Origin: PMNU01 sp035479875
GTDB lineage: Bacteria > Patescibacteriota > Saccharimonadia > Saccharimonadales > UBA4665
Reading direction: 5' to 3'
DNA length: 64,000 nucleotides
NCBI GenBank assembly: GCA_035479875.1
Contig: DATIIH010000012.1
Coordinates: 1 to 64,000 of the forward strand
Under the pieces are notes generated by a model that was not told where the DNA came from, did not search any database, and saw only the letters and a list, made by a program, of their open reading frames with translations. The translations under genes were made by a program, and so were the position numbers. Of the stretch, positions 36,236 to 44,272 are shown piece after piece (within the stretch, counting starts at the first letter, position 1; the number at the start of each line of letters is the position of its first letter).

Positions 36236-36787
36236 GTGAAAAGTAGAACATACACACGTGCGCTTACTCCTATGGACGATCTCTCCTGGGAAGACGGGGC
36301 CCAGTCCCGGTCGGGCAGGCGTGCAAATATCGCGCGCCAGATACTCATTCCTGTGGCCTATGCAGTTGGTCTTGCTGCTTGTGGCACGGCCGTATATGAC
36401 GCCTGGAAGCACGGTACTCCGCTTGCCAAGGCCAGTGTACAACTCAACATCGAAGCCTTCAGTGTGGCGCTAGACCAATTTATAGGCCCGGCAAAAATAG
36501 CCACTGCGCTAGCCTCGGCATGCGGCGGGCTGCTAATTGCTGCGCATATGACGGGCAAGATGGGTACTCGCACGCTCACCGAGCTAACACCGCAAGCTGC
36601 GCCCGAAGAGGCGCAGTCGCTAGAAGTAGCTACAGTACACGCCGTTGATGGATGCCGACCAGAGGCTGCTGGGTTGCCTCAAGAGGGACCAGGGCTGCAG
36701 CCTGAGACTGTCATACTTGTCAGAGGCTATGGACGCCACGCCGCACTGCAACCGCTGGAGCCAGCGTTCGTCGGTGTAACCACTTGA
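36236..36787 (+). CDS. Two-helix membrane protein, function unknown
   Basis: 183 residues from GTG 36236, six bases after CATAAT; an ATG at 36272 is the alternative. Hydrophobic helices at about 37-57 and 83-103 with charged, Pro/Glu-rich N- and C-terminal tails. No family recognised. Its stop overlaps the -35 region of the secE promoter. Confidence 0.6.
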   Translation: MKSRTYTRALTPMDDLSWEDGAQSRSGRRANIARQILIPVAYAVGLAACGTAVYDAWKHGTPLAKASVQLNIEAFSVALDQFIGPAKIATALASACGGLLIAAHMTGKMGTRTLTELTPQAAPEEAQSLEVATVHAVDGCRPEAAGLPQEGPGLQPETVILVRGYGRHAALQPLEPAFVGVTT

Positions 36788-36849
36788 CTTTTGCCCCAGA
36801 CTGGCCTATCCTTGACACATTGGAGCTTACTGTATTGTAAGCTCTTTTT
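36784..36849 (+). promoter_or_regulatory. secE promoter followed by terminator-like hairpin
   Basis: TTGACT (36784-36789), 17-bp spacer, TATCCT (36807-36812), giving a start near 36819. GAGCTTAC (36823-36830) pairs perfectly with GTAAGCTC (36837-36844), followed by T5. The hairpin starts within about five bases of the expected RNA 5' end and lies 20 bases before the secE start, so it may attenuate transcription, insulate from upstream, or protect the 5' end. Confidence 0.55.
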
Positions 36850-36869
36850 AGATGAAGGGGAGACTACCA

Positions 36870-37265
36870 GTGGCCAAAGATTCAGCCAAACCAAAACACC
36901 GGGTATTAAAGCCAGCCGAGTCGGTGCGCGAGCGAGCGCTCAAGACCGCCGAAGCTGCCGATGTGCCCAAAAAGCAAGGTGTTATGCGCCTCAGCCTGCA
37001 CTACATTGCTCTGCCATTCAAAGTTATTGGCAAGCCGTTTGCACGCCTGGGCCGTACTAAACCGCTGCGGATTATCGGGCTCATTTTGCTGCCCCGCTAT
37101 TTTCGCAACAGCTGGAAGGAGCTACGCCAAGTTACTTGGCCCAGCCGTCAGCAATCGTTTCAGCTTACCGGCGCGGTTGTTATCTTTGCCACCATCTTTG
37201 GCGTATTAATCGCCGTGGTAGATTACGGACTCGACAAACTATTTAAGCAGGTACTATTAAAGTAA
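36870..37265 (+). CDS. secE: Protein translocase subunit SecE
   Basis: 131 residues from GTG 36870, with AAGGGGAG seven bases upstream; ATG 36852 overlaps that site and is rejected. The C-terminal 60 residues are SecE: SWKELRQVTWPSRQQ then one membrane helix VVIFATIFGVLIAVVDYG. The basic N-terminal extension of about 70 residues is longer than in most bacteria. SecE clamps SecY in the translocon. The stop overlaps the nusG start by one base (TAATG). Confidence 0.95.
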   Translation: MAKDSAKPKHRVLKPAESVRERALKTAEAADVPKKQGVMRLSLHYIALPFKVIGKPFARLGRTKPLRIIGLILLPRYFRNSWKELRQVTWPSRQQSFQLTGAVVIFATIFGVLIAVVDYGLDKLFKQVLLK

Positions 37266-37810
37266 TGAATGCAAAACGCTACGACGCCACCAAGCAATGG
37301 TACGCTATCCACACTTATAGCGGCTACGAAGAAAAAGTAGCCGAAAGCATCCGCCAACGCGCGGACTCGCTCGACATGAAAGACAAGATCTTTCAGGTTT
37401 TAGTTCCCAAAGAAAAAATGATTGAGATCAAGAACGGCAAACGCCGCGTGGTCGAAAAGCGCATTTTCCAGGGCTATGTTTTGGTCCAAATGAAGATGAG
37501 TGAAGACGCCTGGTACATTGTGCGCAACACGCCGAGTGTAACCGGCTTTGTAGGTTCCGGCTCTGAGCCGACTCCGGTAAGCGAAGACGAAATCGAGAAG
37601 ATCCAAAAGCGCATGGGCCTCGAACAACCCAAGCATAAAATTGACTACCGTTTGGGCGAAGTCGTCTCTATTACCGACGGTCCATTTAAGGGCTTTGACG
37701 GCTCGATCAACGAAATCGACGCCGCCAAAGGCAAGCTCAAAGTGTTAGTTAACATGTTCGGCCGTGAAACACCGGTGGAACTCGACAGCCTGCAAGTTAA
37801 GCGCGTATAA
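37265..37810 (+). CDS. nusG: Transcription termination/antitermination factor NusG
   Basis: 181 residues. The NGN domain begins WYAIHTYSGYEEKVAESI and contains KKRIFQGYVLVQMKM-like strands, with TPSVTGFVG at its end; the KOW domain is GEVVSITDGPFKGFDGSI. NusG binds RNA polymerase and couples elongation to translation. Normal length. Coupled to secE, the usual bacterial pairing. Confidence 0.97.
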   Translation: MNAKRYDATKQWYAIHTYSGYEEKVAESIRQRADSLDMKDKIFQVLVPKEKMIEIKNGKRRVVEKRIFQGYVLVQMKMSEDAWYIVRNTPSVTGFVGSGSEPTPVSEDEIEKIQKRMGLEQPKHKIDYRLGEVVSITDGPFKGFDGSINEIDAAKGKLKVLVNMFGRETPVELDSLQVKRV

Positions 37811-37817
37811 CTCTAAC

Positions 37818-38057
37818 ATGCCCAGAATTTGCCACCGCCGTGTGCTTTTCGGTGAAGCAATACGGCAGCTACGCAGCGGCAAGACTGTTGACTGCCCGTA
37901 TATGAGCCTAGGTTTCGAAAAGTGCGAATCGGACGTCAAGTCCGAAGGCGTGGTGGACCCTGCCTCCAAGCAAATTGCCGTCGGTTTTAATGGGCCGTGC
38001 CTGCAAGCTGCGCTAAACTGTGTGATTACGTACGAATCCGCACCCGGCACTAATTAG
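37818..38057 (+). CDS. Small Cys-containing protein, function unknown
   Basis: 79 residues from ATG 37818. Five cysteines (CHRR, DCPY, KCES, PCLQ, NCVI) spread over a soluble sequence. No signal peptide, so the cysteines may bind metal rather than form disulfides. TATAAC (37806-37811), inside the nusG stop region, ends six bases before the ATG. Not recognised. Confidence 0.55.
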   Translation: MPRICHRRVLFGEAIRQLRSGKTVDCPYMSLGFEKCESDVKSEGVVDPASKQIAVGFNGPCLQAALNCVITYESAPGTN

Positions 38058-38147
38058 TTACAAACGACGCCTAGTGTCAAAACGGCTAATTGTAAGCCTT
38101 GCGGATTTAGTGTATAATATTTTCATTATTTAAACGATAGGTTATAG

Positions 38148-38756
38148 ATGGGCAACAATCGCACACGACTTCGCGAAGGGCATCAGCCAACTACGGCTAG
38201 CCGCTCTCGATATGACAACCCAGATCAGTTTCCCGGCCTCATGTTAAGTGACGAGGTCAATCTATATGGCTACGCCGGTCTTCTGGAGCCAGACACTCCT
38301 CCAGCGTCCGCCCCTTCTGCCGATAAGCAACGCTACAGACTCTCTGAGGATGGAGTAGTAGGTAGCATTGCTGCAATAGCGCTTATGGCTGTGGTCGGCG
38401 TGGCCGCACATTCACTTAGTCGGCACGAAGCGCCTAAGCCCGCACCAGCAGTGGCGTGCGGCAACACCGCTGCCGTGACTAGCGTGCGTGGAATTGGTGC
38501 CGCTAAAGATGGAGGGGTCAGCTTTGTAAATGCCGGCGTATGCGCTGCGGCCGTCTACGACCCTACTGATTTCAGGCTCATACGCTATATTCAGCCTAAA
38601 ACTGCCTTTGAGGCATATTGTATAGATGGCACCCAGGACAGTGCATCTGTGCAGGTGGAGCAGCCGGCTGACAGCTCTGCGGGTAGCGATGTTCGCGTAG
38701 ACCAGAGTCTCATAACTAGTGGCGAGTTTTCAGGACTCCCTTACTGCCACGGCTAG
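38148..38756 (+). CDS. Single-pass membrane protein, function unknown
   Basis: 202 residues. A polar N-terminus of about 75 residues is followed by one helix (about 77-97, SIAAIALMAVVGVAAHSL) and an external domain with four cysteines. Probably N-in, C-out. TATAAT lies about 30 bases upstream and GATAGG precedes the ATG. No family recognised. Confidence 0.62.
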   Translation: MGNNRTRLREGHQPTTASRSRYDNPDQFPGLMLSDEVNLYGYAGLLEPDTPPASAPSADKQRYRLSEDGVVGSIAAIALMAVVGVAAHSLSRHEAPKPAPAVACGNTAAVTSVRGIGAAKDGGVSFVNAGVCAAAVYDPTDFRLIRYIQPKTAFEAYCIDGTQDSASVQVEQPADSSAGSDVRVDQSLITSGEFSGLPYCHG

Positions 38757-38802
38757 TACAGCGCTTTTGATCTAGACAGCAACCACTGTTTTGTTGTAGA
38801 AT

Positions 38803-38881
38803 ACATCTGTTACGCACTACTAAACGGTAGGAGAGCAGCCACAAAGCTTCATTTGTGACGCTCGAAAGGAGACTACACCTT
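38803..38881 (+). promoter_or_regulatory. rplK leader with short hairpin
   Basis: After TAGAAT (38797-38802) lies a leader of about 75 nt. CACAAA pairs with TTTGTG near 38841-38858, then the AAAGGAG ribosome site. Autogenous L1/L11-type control is possible but no recognised binding motif is seen. Confidence 0.4.
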
Positions 38882-39310
38882 ATGGCTAAAGCCATTAAAG
38901 CAAACTTAAAGATGAAAATCCCGGCCGGCCGCGCCAGCGCAGCGCCGCCCGTGGGTAGCAGCCTTGGTCAGCACGGCGTGAACATGATGGACTTCATCAA
39001 CCCGTTCAACGAAGCTACCAAGGAACTAAACGGTCAAACTCTGACCGTACATATTACTGTGTTCGAAGACCGAACTATGGCCTGGCGTTTTGTGGGCTTG
39101 CCCACCGACGACCGCATTCGTGCAGCCCTCGGAATCCAAAAAGGCTCGGGCCGTCCGAACAGCGAAAAGGTAAGCAAAAAGCTAACCGACGCCATGCTCA
39201 CTAAGATCGCCGAAGAAAAAGCAGGCGACATGAACACAGACGACATCCCCGCCGTCAAAAAGATGGTTGCCGGCACCGCCCGCAGTATGGGCGTTGAAGT
39301 AGAGGGCTAG
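38882..39310 (+). CDS. rplK: 50S ribosomal protein L11
   Basis: 142 residues from ATG 38882 after AAAGGAG. AKAIKANLKMKIPAGRASAAPP VGSSLGQHGVNMMDF is split around the conserved Pro-rich L11 N-terminal domain, and the C-terminal rRNA-binding domain ends TARSMGVEVEG. L11 forms the GTPase-associated centre with 23S rRNA. Normal length. Confidence 0.97.
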   Translation: MAKAIKANLKMKIPAGRASAAPPVGSSLGQHGVNMMDFINPFNEATKELNGQTLTVHITVFEDRTMAWRFVGLPTDDRIRAALGIQKGSGRPNSEKVSKKLTDAMLTKIAEEKAGDMNTDDIPAVKKMVAGTARSMGVEVEG

Positions 39311-39312
39311 GC

Positions 39313-39558
39313 ATGGCCGGCGAATTTCCGAATCTTAGTGACGCAGCGCCTGGAACGATTTTTGGGCCACTAGCCACCGCGGCTGTAGTGTTCGGAGCCG
39401 GTAGTATGCTAAAAGGCACACCCCACGCCCACAACACTATAAGCGCTACTAGCCCGGGTGGAGCAAATACGTTCATAGGAGTGACTATACGGGCAAAAAA
39501 CGGTGACCCGTCGCTGCGAGTTCCAACAGATCGCCACACCCCGAACACTCCAAGCTAA
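39313..39558 (+). CDS. Small protein between rplK and rplA
   Basis: 81 residues, ATG two bases after the rplK stop. One hydrophobic stretch (about 13-32, GTIFGPLATAAVVFGAGSML) then a polar Thr/Pro tail. Not a ribosomal protein I know. rplK and rplA are usually adjacent, so the intervening frame is odd and might be noncoding, but the tight spacing supports translation. Confidence 0.45.
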   Translation: MAGEFPNLSDAAPGTIFGPLATAAVVFGAGSMLKGTPHAHNTISATSPGGANTFIGVTIRAKNGDPSLRVPTDRHTPNTPS

Positions 39559-39614
39559 TTTTTTAATACGTGGGAGGCCTAGACAGCCGCAAGTACCACG
39601 AAAGGACAATCATT

Positions 39615-40535
39615 ATGGCAAAAGAAGAAATTACCGAAATCGAAGAAGTACAAGCTCCCGAAGTTGTCGAAACTCCTGAGGTTGTGACCGAAGAAACTCC
39701 GACCGAAGAAGTAAAGACTGCTAAGGCAGGCAAGCGCAGCGAAAAAGCGCTGAAGGAAGCCGAGGAAAAGCAAGCTAAAGAAGAGCGCAAAGCCGCCAAG
39801 GTGGAAGCCGAGGCTGACGCCGAAAGCAAACCAAAGCAGCACGCCAATCCTACACGTCCGCGCGTTGAACGCCAGGGTAAGAACTTCCAGAAAGCCGCCG
39901 CATTAATCGAAAAGGGCAAAGTGTACAATCTTAAGAACGCGCTCGAGCTGGCCAACAAAACCAGTCCGGTCAAGTTCGATGCCAGCGTGGAACTGCACAT
40001 CAACCTCAGCGTCGACCCCCGTCACGCCGACCAAAACATCCGCGACAACCTCGTGTTGCCAGCTGGTACTGGTAAGAACGTACGTGTAGCCGTATTCGAC
40101 GACGCCAAAGTTAATGGCGCCGATCTGCAGGGTGTAGAAACCCTCACCAAAGCTTTAGAAAAGGGCGAGATTACCTTTGACGTGCTGATTGCCACACCGG
40201 CGCAAATGCCTAAGCTCGGTAAGTACGCCCGCCTGCTAGGCCCGCGTGGCCTCATGCCTAACCCCAAGAGTGGCACAGTGACCACCGATGTTAACAAAGC
40301 CGTTAGCGAAGCCAAAGCTGGCCGCGTTGAATACCGCGTGGACTCCACCGGTATCGTCCACTTGGCCGTTGGCAAGGTAAGCTTTGGGACTGCTAAGCTC
40401 GAAGAGAATGTTCGTGCCGTGTTTGCCAGCATCAAAGCCGCCAAACCGGCTAGCGTAAAGAGCACCTACGTAAAAGCCATTCACATGGCGACAACTATGG
40501 GTCCGTCAATCACTATCGACAACAGCGAGCTGTAG
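39615..40535 (+). CDS. rplA: 50S ribosomal protein L1 with acidic/Lys-rich extension
   Basis: 306 residues from ATG 39615 after GAAAGG. Residues 1-85 are a low-complexity Glu/Lys/Ala/Val extension absent from most L1 proteins. The L1 core follows: FDASVELHINLSVDPRHADQNIR, the LGPRGLMPNPKSGT motif and TMGPSITI at the end. L1 binds 23S rRNA in the stalk and often its own mRNA. The extension may contact RNA or partner proteins. Confidence 0.95.
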   Translation: MAKEEITEIEEVQAPEVVETPEVVTEETPTEEVKTAKAGKRSEKALKEAEEKQAKEERKAAKVEAEADAESKPKQHANPTRPRVERQGKNFQKAAALIEKGKVYNLKNALELANKTSPVKFDASVELHINLSVDPRHADQNIRDNLVLPAGTGKNVRVAVFDDAKVNGADLQGVETLTKALEKGEITFDVLIATPAQMPKLGKYARLLGPRGLMPNPKSGTVTTDVNKAVSEAKAGRVEYRVDSTGIVHLAVGKVSFGTAKLEENVRAVFASIKAAKPASVKSTYVKAIHMATTMGPSITIDNSEL

Positions 40536-40541
40536 ACACAG

Positions 40542-41618
40542 CTAAAGATTGGCGAGCTGTACAAGACCTCTTGCAGCGACCACGTGTTTAGCTCGCCTCG
40601 TATCAAATAACAATGCCTGCTCCGGGGTAAGGGCTTGCTGTGCCTGTGCTGGCCGATAGCTCCGGGCAATTCTGTAGAACACAGGATACTCCATAGCGGC
40701 GTACAGTTCCTGAGCCGCTCTATTGTCGGGAACGCTTTCGGACACAACTATTGCTCGCATATACAGTCTTTGAATCAAATCCATAAAGCCGATTATGGCA
40801 TCACTGTGGTTCCCCAAAAGCGTGGGCCTTTCTTCGTTGCGACTCGGGCCATCATACACAAAGTGTGCGCGGCACGCCGCCCCTGCAAACCCTTCCAGGG
40901 CTTGTTCTCTGGGGGTGCAGACCAATAATGCTTGCACATCCTGTCTAGACACGTCGGCAATTCTGGCCGCTAGTCCGGTCGAGAGCCTGCCTTCTGTACC
41001 CGTTACCGACCAGTCATTTATAACCGCAACACTGCCAGGGACCTGCATACGTTTTCTTACCTGATCACTGGGGCGCAGGCCCGTCTCAGAATGAAATCCT
41101 ATCAGCCGGTCTGAGGTGTCCGTGTTGAGCTCTGCGAGTGCAGCCTTAACTGCAACGTACATAAAAAGTGATGATTTATCTGGATTCACGGGCACAAATA
41201 CTTCTTCTATTGGTGGTGCCGACAAGAGGTCAAGTAAGTACCCGGCAATACTAGAGACGCCGCTGTCCATCTCTCCCACGCCGATAACAGCAGTATCATG
41301 GCCCAGAGCTTCCGCTCTCAGGGCCCAATTTTCGTCTGTCCTAGAGCCGTACGACCTCAAAAATACCGCGGCCCGGCTCATCTCTTCGCCTAGATTCGCA
41401 AGCGCTGCAGCTTCGGTCGTAGCGCAAATGACTCCGGACCTGCTTGTTATATCAGCCATCGAGCAAGGTCCGCTTGGCCGATCCGCTGTGTTGGCGGGTG
41501 CGTAGTAAAACACCGTGTGGGCTGCGCGAGCGGCTAGATCCTCGGGGTCGCCCAGAATAGCACCAACATGAGGAGCTTCAATACTAGCTGTTAGGTAATT
41601 TGATTCGGGCAAAGGCAC
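40542..41618 (-). CDS. Orphan protein with PRTase-like loop
   Basis: 358 residues, GTG start. VAVINDWSVTGTEGRLSTGL (about 195-214) resembles the PRPP loop (hydrophobic strand, acidic, then VTGT) of type I phosphoribosyltransferases; EEVFVPVNPDKSSL may be an earlier strand. No base-specific hood is recognised. Converges on rplA with a six-base gap. Might be a PRTase-fold regulator. Confidence 0.55.
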   Translation of the reverse strand: MPLPESNYLTASIEAPHVGAILGDPEDLAARAAHTVFYYAPANTADRPSGPCSMADITSRSGVICATTEAAALANLGEEMSRAAVFLRSYGSRTDENWALRAEALGHDTAVIGVGEMDSGVSSIAGYLLDLLSAPPIEEVFVPVNPDKSSLFMYVAVKAALAELNTDTSDRLIGFHSETGLRPSDQVRKRMQVPGSVAVINDWSVTGTEGRLSTGLAARIADVSRQDVQALLVCTPREQALEGFAGAACRAHFVYDGPSRNEERPTLLGNHSDAIIGFMDLIQRLYMRAIVVSESVPDNRAAQELYAAMEYPVFYRIARSYRPAQAQQALTPEQALLFDTRRAKHVVAARGLVQLANL

Positions 41619-41742
41619 AGATCGTGATCCCAGAACGGCTCTCTGTAAAACAAAGTCGTACAGTTAACAAATATCTGCGCCAGTATATCCCTTATCTTAA
41701 TAAATTACCACCGTCTGACGCTGCACTGACTCAGAAGCTAGC

Positions 41743-43410
41743 TTAGACTTTGGTGGCTTTGCTCAGCGCGGTGACGGTGCGCGTAAAGCCACGAATGCCG
41801 CCGCGATACGCAATGTAGCGGCTACTCCACTCTGGCTCGTACTTGGCCTTAAAACGGTGCAGGCCGCTAAATGAGTACAGACGATCGCCATTGGCATATA
41901 CAAAGCGCAGGGCGCTGTCTACCACTGATCGTTCTTCATCACGCGCCTCCAGGCCAGACAACGGGCACAGGCCGAGGTTCAACCGCTTAAAGCCTTCTTG
42001 GTGCAGGTGGTGGATAAAGTTCATCATTAAAAAGTCGTTGGCGTTACCGAGGGCGATGTTTGTGTGGCGCAAAAGGTCAAAGTTGGCTTCTTCTGGGTCA
42101 TAAGACGGAATTTGGTTGATAAACGCCTGGATAGTACCGGCCGCGTCGCGCAGCACCATTATTGGGCCGTGCTGCATGTAAGCGGGCGTAAAGTAACCGA
42201 GCAAAAAACGGCGCTCGGCGCGACCCGGCTGCTTGAGCCAATCATTTGATATTTCCTGAAGGCGGGCGAACACCGCGTCGTTGTGTGGCGGTTTGAGAAG
42301 CTCCGTAGTGAAGTCTTGCTTTTCGAACTTATTGCGGATATGGCGAAAATATTTGTTGCGGCCTACTTCGTTCTCGAAATGTGCGAGGCTCAAAGCTGCT
42401 TCTTCACCGATCTTTTGTAGGCTAAAGCCGTGGTTTTGATACAACTCGCTAAATTTGGGCTCAGTATGAACTATGGCCACCGCCCAGTCGTTGGCGCGAC
42501 AAAAATCATCAAAACTGGTGAGCAGTGCGTCAAATGCCTCCACCCGGCCGAATGGATCACCGGCCACAAGTGCCACCCCGCGGTGCACGGCATATGCAAT
42601 GCCGGCAGTATGCGCTAGGTTAAAAAAGTACAGTTTGTCGTGCGGCCAGAGTTTAAAGAAGTCTTCGCTACTGCCGTGATAGCGTTCTAGGAGCGATTGA
42701 GCTAACTCGCGTTGCTGCTCCTCGCTTTGCAGGCGGGCACGAATCGGCTGAAAGAGCGACACCACCCCATACGCCAGCGCGCCCACACTCACGACGCTCA
42801 GCGAATCCACAAACAATTTAGCACGACGAGTATAAGGCGTAAGTGCTGGCTCGCTCAAATCAAATTGGTCAATGGTATGACTGGCAGCTTGCGACAAGGT
42901 AATATCGGTATGGAAATCGTGACGGTCCATAAGCATAAAGCCGGTCACGCCATATACAAATGTCACGGCGAGCACCAGCGCGATGAATCGCAGCGAAAAC
43001 GCAAAGCTGCGCACGTCGCTCTTAACGGTAAATTCGCCACGGTAGTACACCAGACCAGCGACCATGGCCGCGGGCACGAATATGTCGCGCAACAAGACCT
43101 CGATAGTCAGGCCGTCGCCGAGAGTAATCCTGAATAGGCCAATGAACACAATGCAAGCGTATAGGCCCACGCTTACCACCCAAGCCGTGCGCTTGCGGCG
43201 GCGAAGCAGAGAGCTCAGATAGAGCAGTGTAAGGCCAAGCAGTAGTGGCACATCGATAACCAGCCCGCTCACGTGGACTAAAAAACGAGTAAAGTGAATG
43301 CGTAACTGGTCTTCTAGTGTCGAAGCCATCAGCAATACACCATGCGCTGCTACACCGTAGGTTACTACGCGCAGCGCCCAGGCTGACGGGGCAGTTTTGT
43401 TGCTGTCCAT
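41743..43410 (-). CDS. mprF: Phosphatidylglycerol lysyltransferase-like protein (MprF/LysX family, DUF2156)
   Basis: 555 residues. Six membrane helices in residues 1-215, then the GNAT-like DUF2156 domain: GVALVAGDPFGR, NDWAVAIVHTEPKFSELYQNHGF, and the C-terminal NANDFLMMNFIHHLHQEGFKRLNLGLCPLSG. Family members move an amino acid from charged tRNA to phosphatidylglycerol, lowering surface negative charge. The flippase half is shorter than in S. aureus MprF. Fits with the lipid head-group operon at 13-17 kb. TACAAT lies nine bases before the ATG. Confidence 0.88.
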   Translation of the reverse strand: MDSNKTAPSAWALRVVTYGVAAHGVLLMASTLEDQLRIHFTRFLVHVSGLVIDVPLLLGLTLLYLSSLLRRRKRTAWVVSVGLYACIVFIGLFRITLGDGLTIEVLLRDIFVPAAMVAGLVYYRGEFTVKSDVRSFAFSLRFIALVLAVTFVYGVTGFMLMDRHDFHTDITLSQAASHTIDQFDLSEPALTPYTRRAKLFVDSLSVVSVGALAYGVVSLFQPIRARLQSEEQQRELAQSLLERYHGSSEDFFKLWPHDKLYFFNLAHTAGIAYAVHRGVALVAGDPFGRVEAFDALLTSFDDFCRANDWAVAIVHTEPKFSELYQNHGFSLQKIGEEAALSLAHFENEVGRNKYFRHIRNKFEKQDFTTELLKPPHNDAVFARLQEISNDWLKQPGRAERRFLLGYFTPAYMQHGPIMVLRDAAGTIQAFINQIPSYDPEEANFDLLRHTNIALGNANDFLMMNFIHHLHQEGFKRLNLGLCPLSGLEARDEERSVVDSALRFVYANGDRLYSFSGLHRFKAKYEPEWSSRYIAYRGGIRGFTRTVTALSKATKV

Positions 43411-43544
43411 ACTGCATGTATTGTAGCAGGGGTTTGAAATGGCCGTTATGCTAATCTAAACAGTTGTAATTTTAGCGCATACGCTTGCGCAACGCTTTTG
43501 ACAAGACGTACAATATGTACGAATTGTGAGGGAACAACATCCAG

Positions 43545-44258
43545 ATGAGTGTATACAGTAACACCCAGATACTTAAGGCTATTAGCGAAGGGCACATTGT
43601 ATGCGTGCCGTTTAATCCTAAGCATGTTGCGCACGCCAGTTTAGACGTAACGCTCGGCCACTACTTTTACCGCACCGAGCGCACTGGCGATCGCACGCTG
43701 TACAACCCGTTTAGCCAGGATGATGTCTTGCGCTATTTCGGCAAGCCGCTGCAGGCTGTGCCGCATTTGCAATGGTGTACCGAGAACAACATGCTGCCCG
43801 TGCAAGGCATCCCGCTCGACCATCCGATCATTCCGCTCAGACCAGGTGAGCGCATCTTGGCACATACACACGAATTTTTTGGCATCCTGCCACCAGGCGC
43901 GTACGAGCTTAAGAGTCGCTCCAGTTGGGGCCGCAACGGCATCGCGGTATGTTTCGACGCAGGCTGGGTAGACCCAGGCTACATCAACCGTCTAACGCTT
44001 GAAGTATACAATCTTAACCAGCACGAAACTGTCCTATTGCCCGTGGGCGAGCGCATTGGACAAGCAGTATTCCACGAGACTGGCGAGGTCGCGGGCAACT
44101 ACGGTGAAGGTCGCGACGAGGGCTTTAGCGGCAAATATCAGACAGGAACGAGCCTGGAAGAGCTCATCGCCAATTGGGCACCTGAGCTCATGCTGCCGCG
44201 GGCCTACAAAGACAAACGTCAGATGCCGGAACCAATCCCCGGTTTAAAAGCGCTATAG
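43545..44258 (+). CDS. dcd: dCTP deaminase (dUTPase/Dcd superfamily)
   Basis: 237 residues. LKSRSSWGRNGI (nucleotide-binding Ser/Arg motif) and AGWVDPGYINRLTLEVYN with the catalytic Glu in TLEVYN are diagnostic of Dcd. It deaminates dCTP to dUTP, or directly to dUMP in the bifunctional type, which cannot be decided here. About 45 residues longer than E. coli Dcd. The next gene starts 14 bases on, giving a compact dTTP pathway operon. Confidence 0.9.
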   Translation: MSVYSNTQILKAISEGHIVCVPFNPKHVAHASLDVTLGHYFYRTERTGDRTLYNPFSQDDVLRYFGKPLQAVPHLQWCTENNMLPVQGIPLDHPIIPLRPGERILAHTHEFFGILPPGAYELKSRSSWGRNGIAVCFDAGWVDPGYINRLTLEVYNLNQHETVLLPVGERIGQAVFHETGEVAGNYGEGRDEGFSGKYQTGTSLEELIANWAPELMLPRAYKDKRQMPEPIPGLKAL

Positions 44259-44272
44259 CGCAGGGAGCAGAT

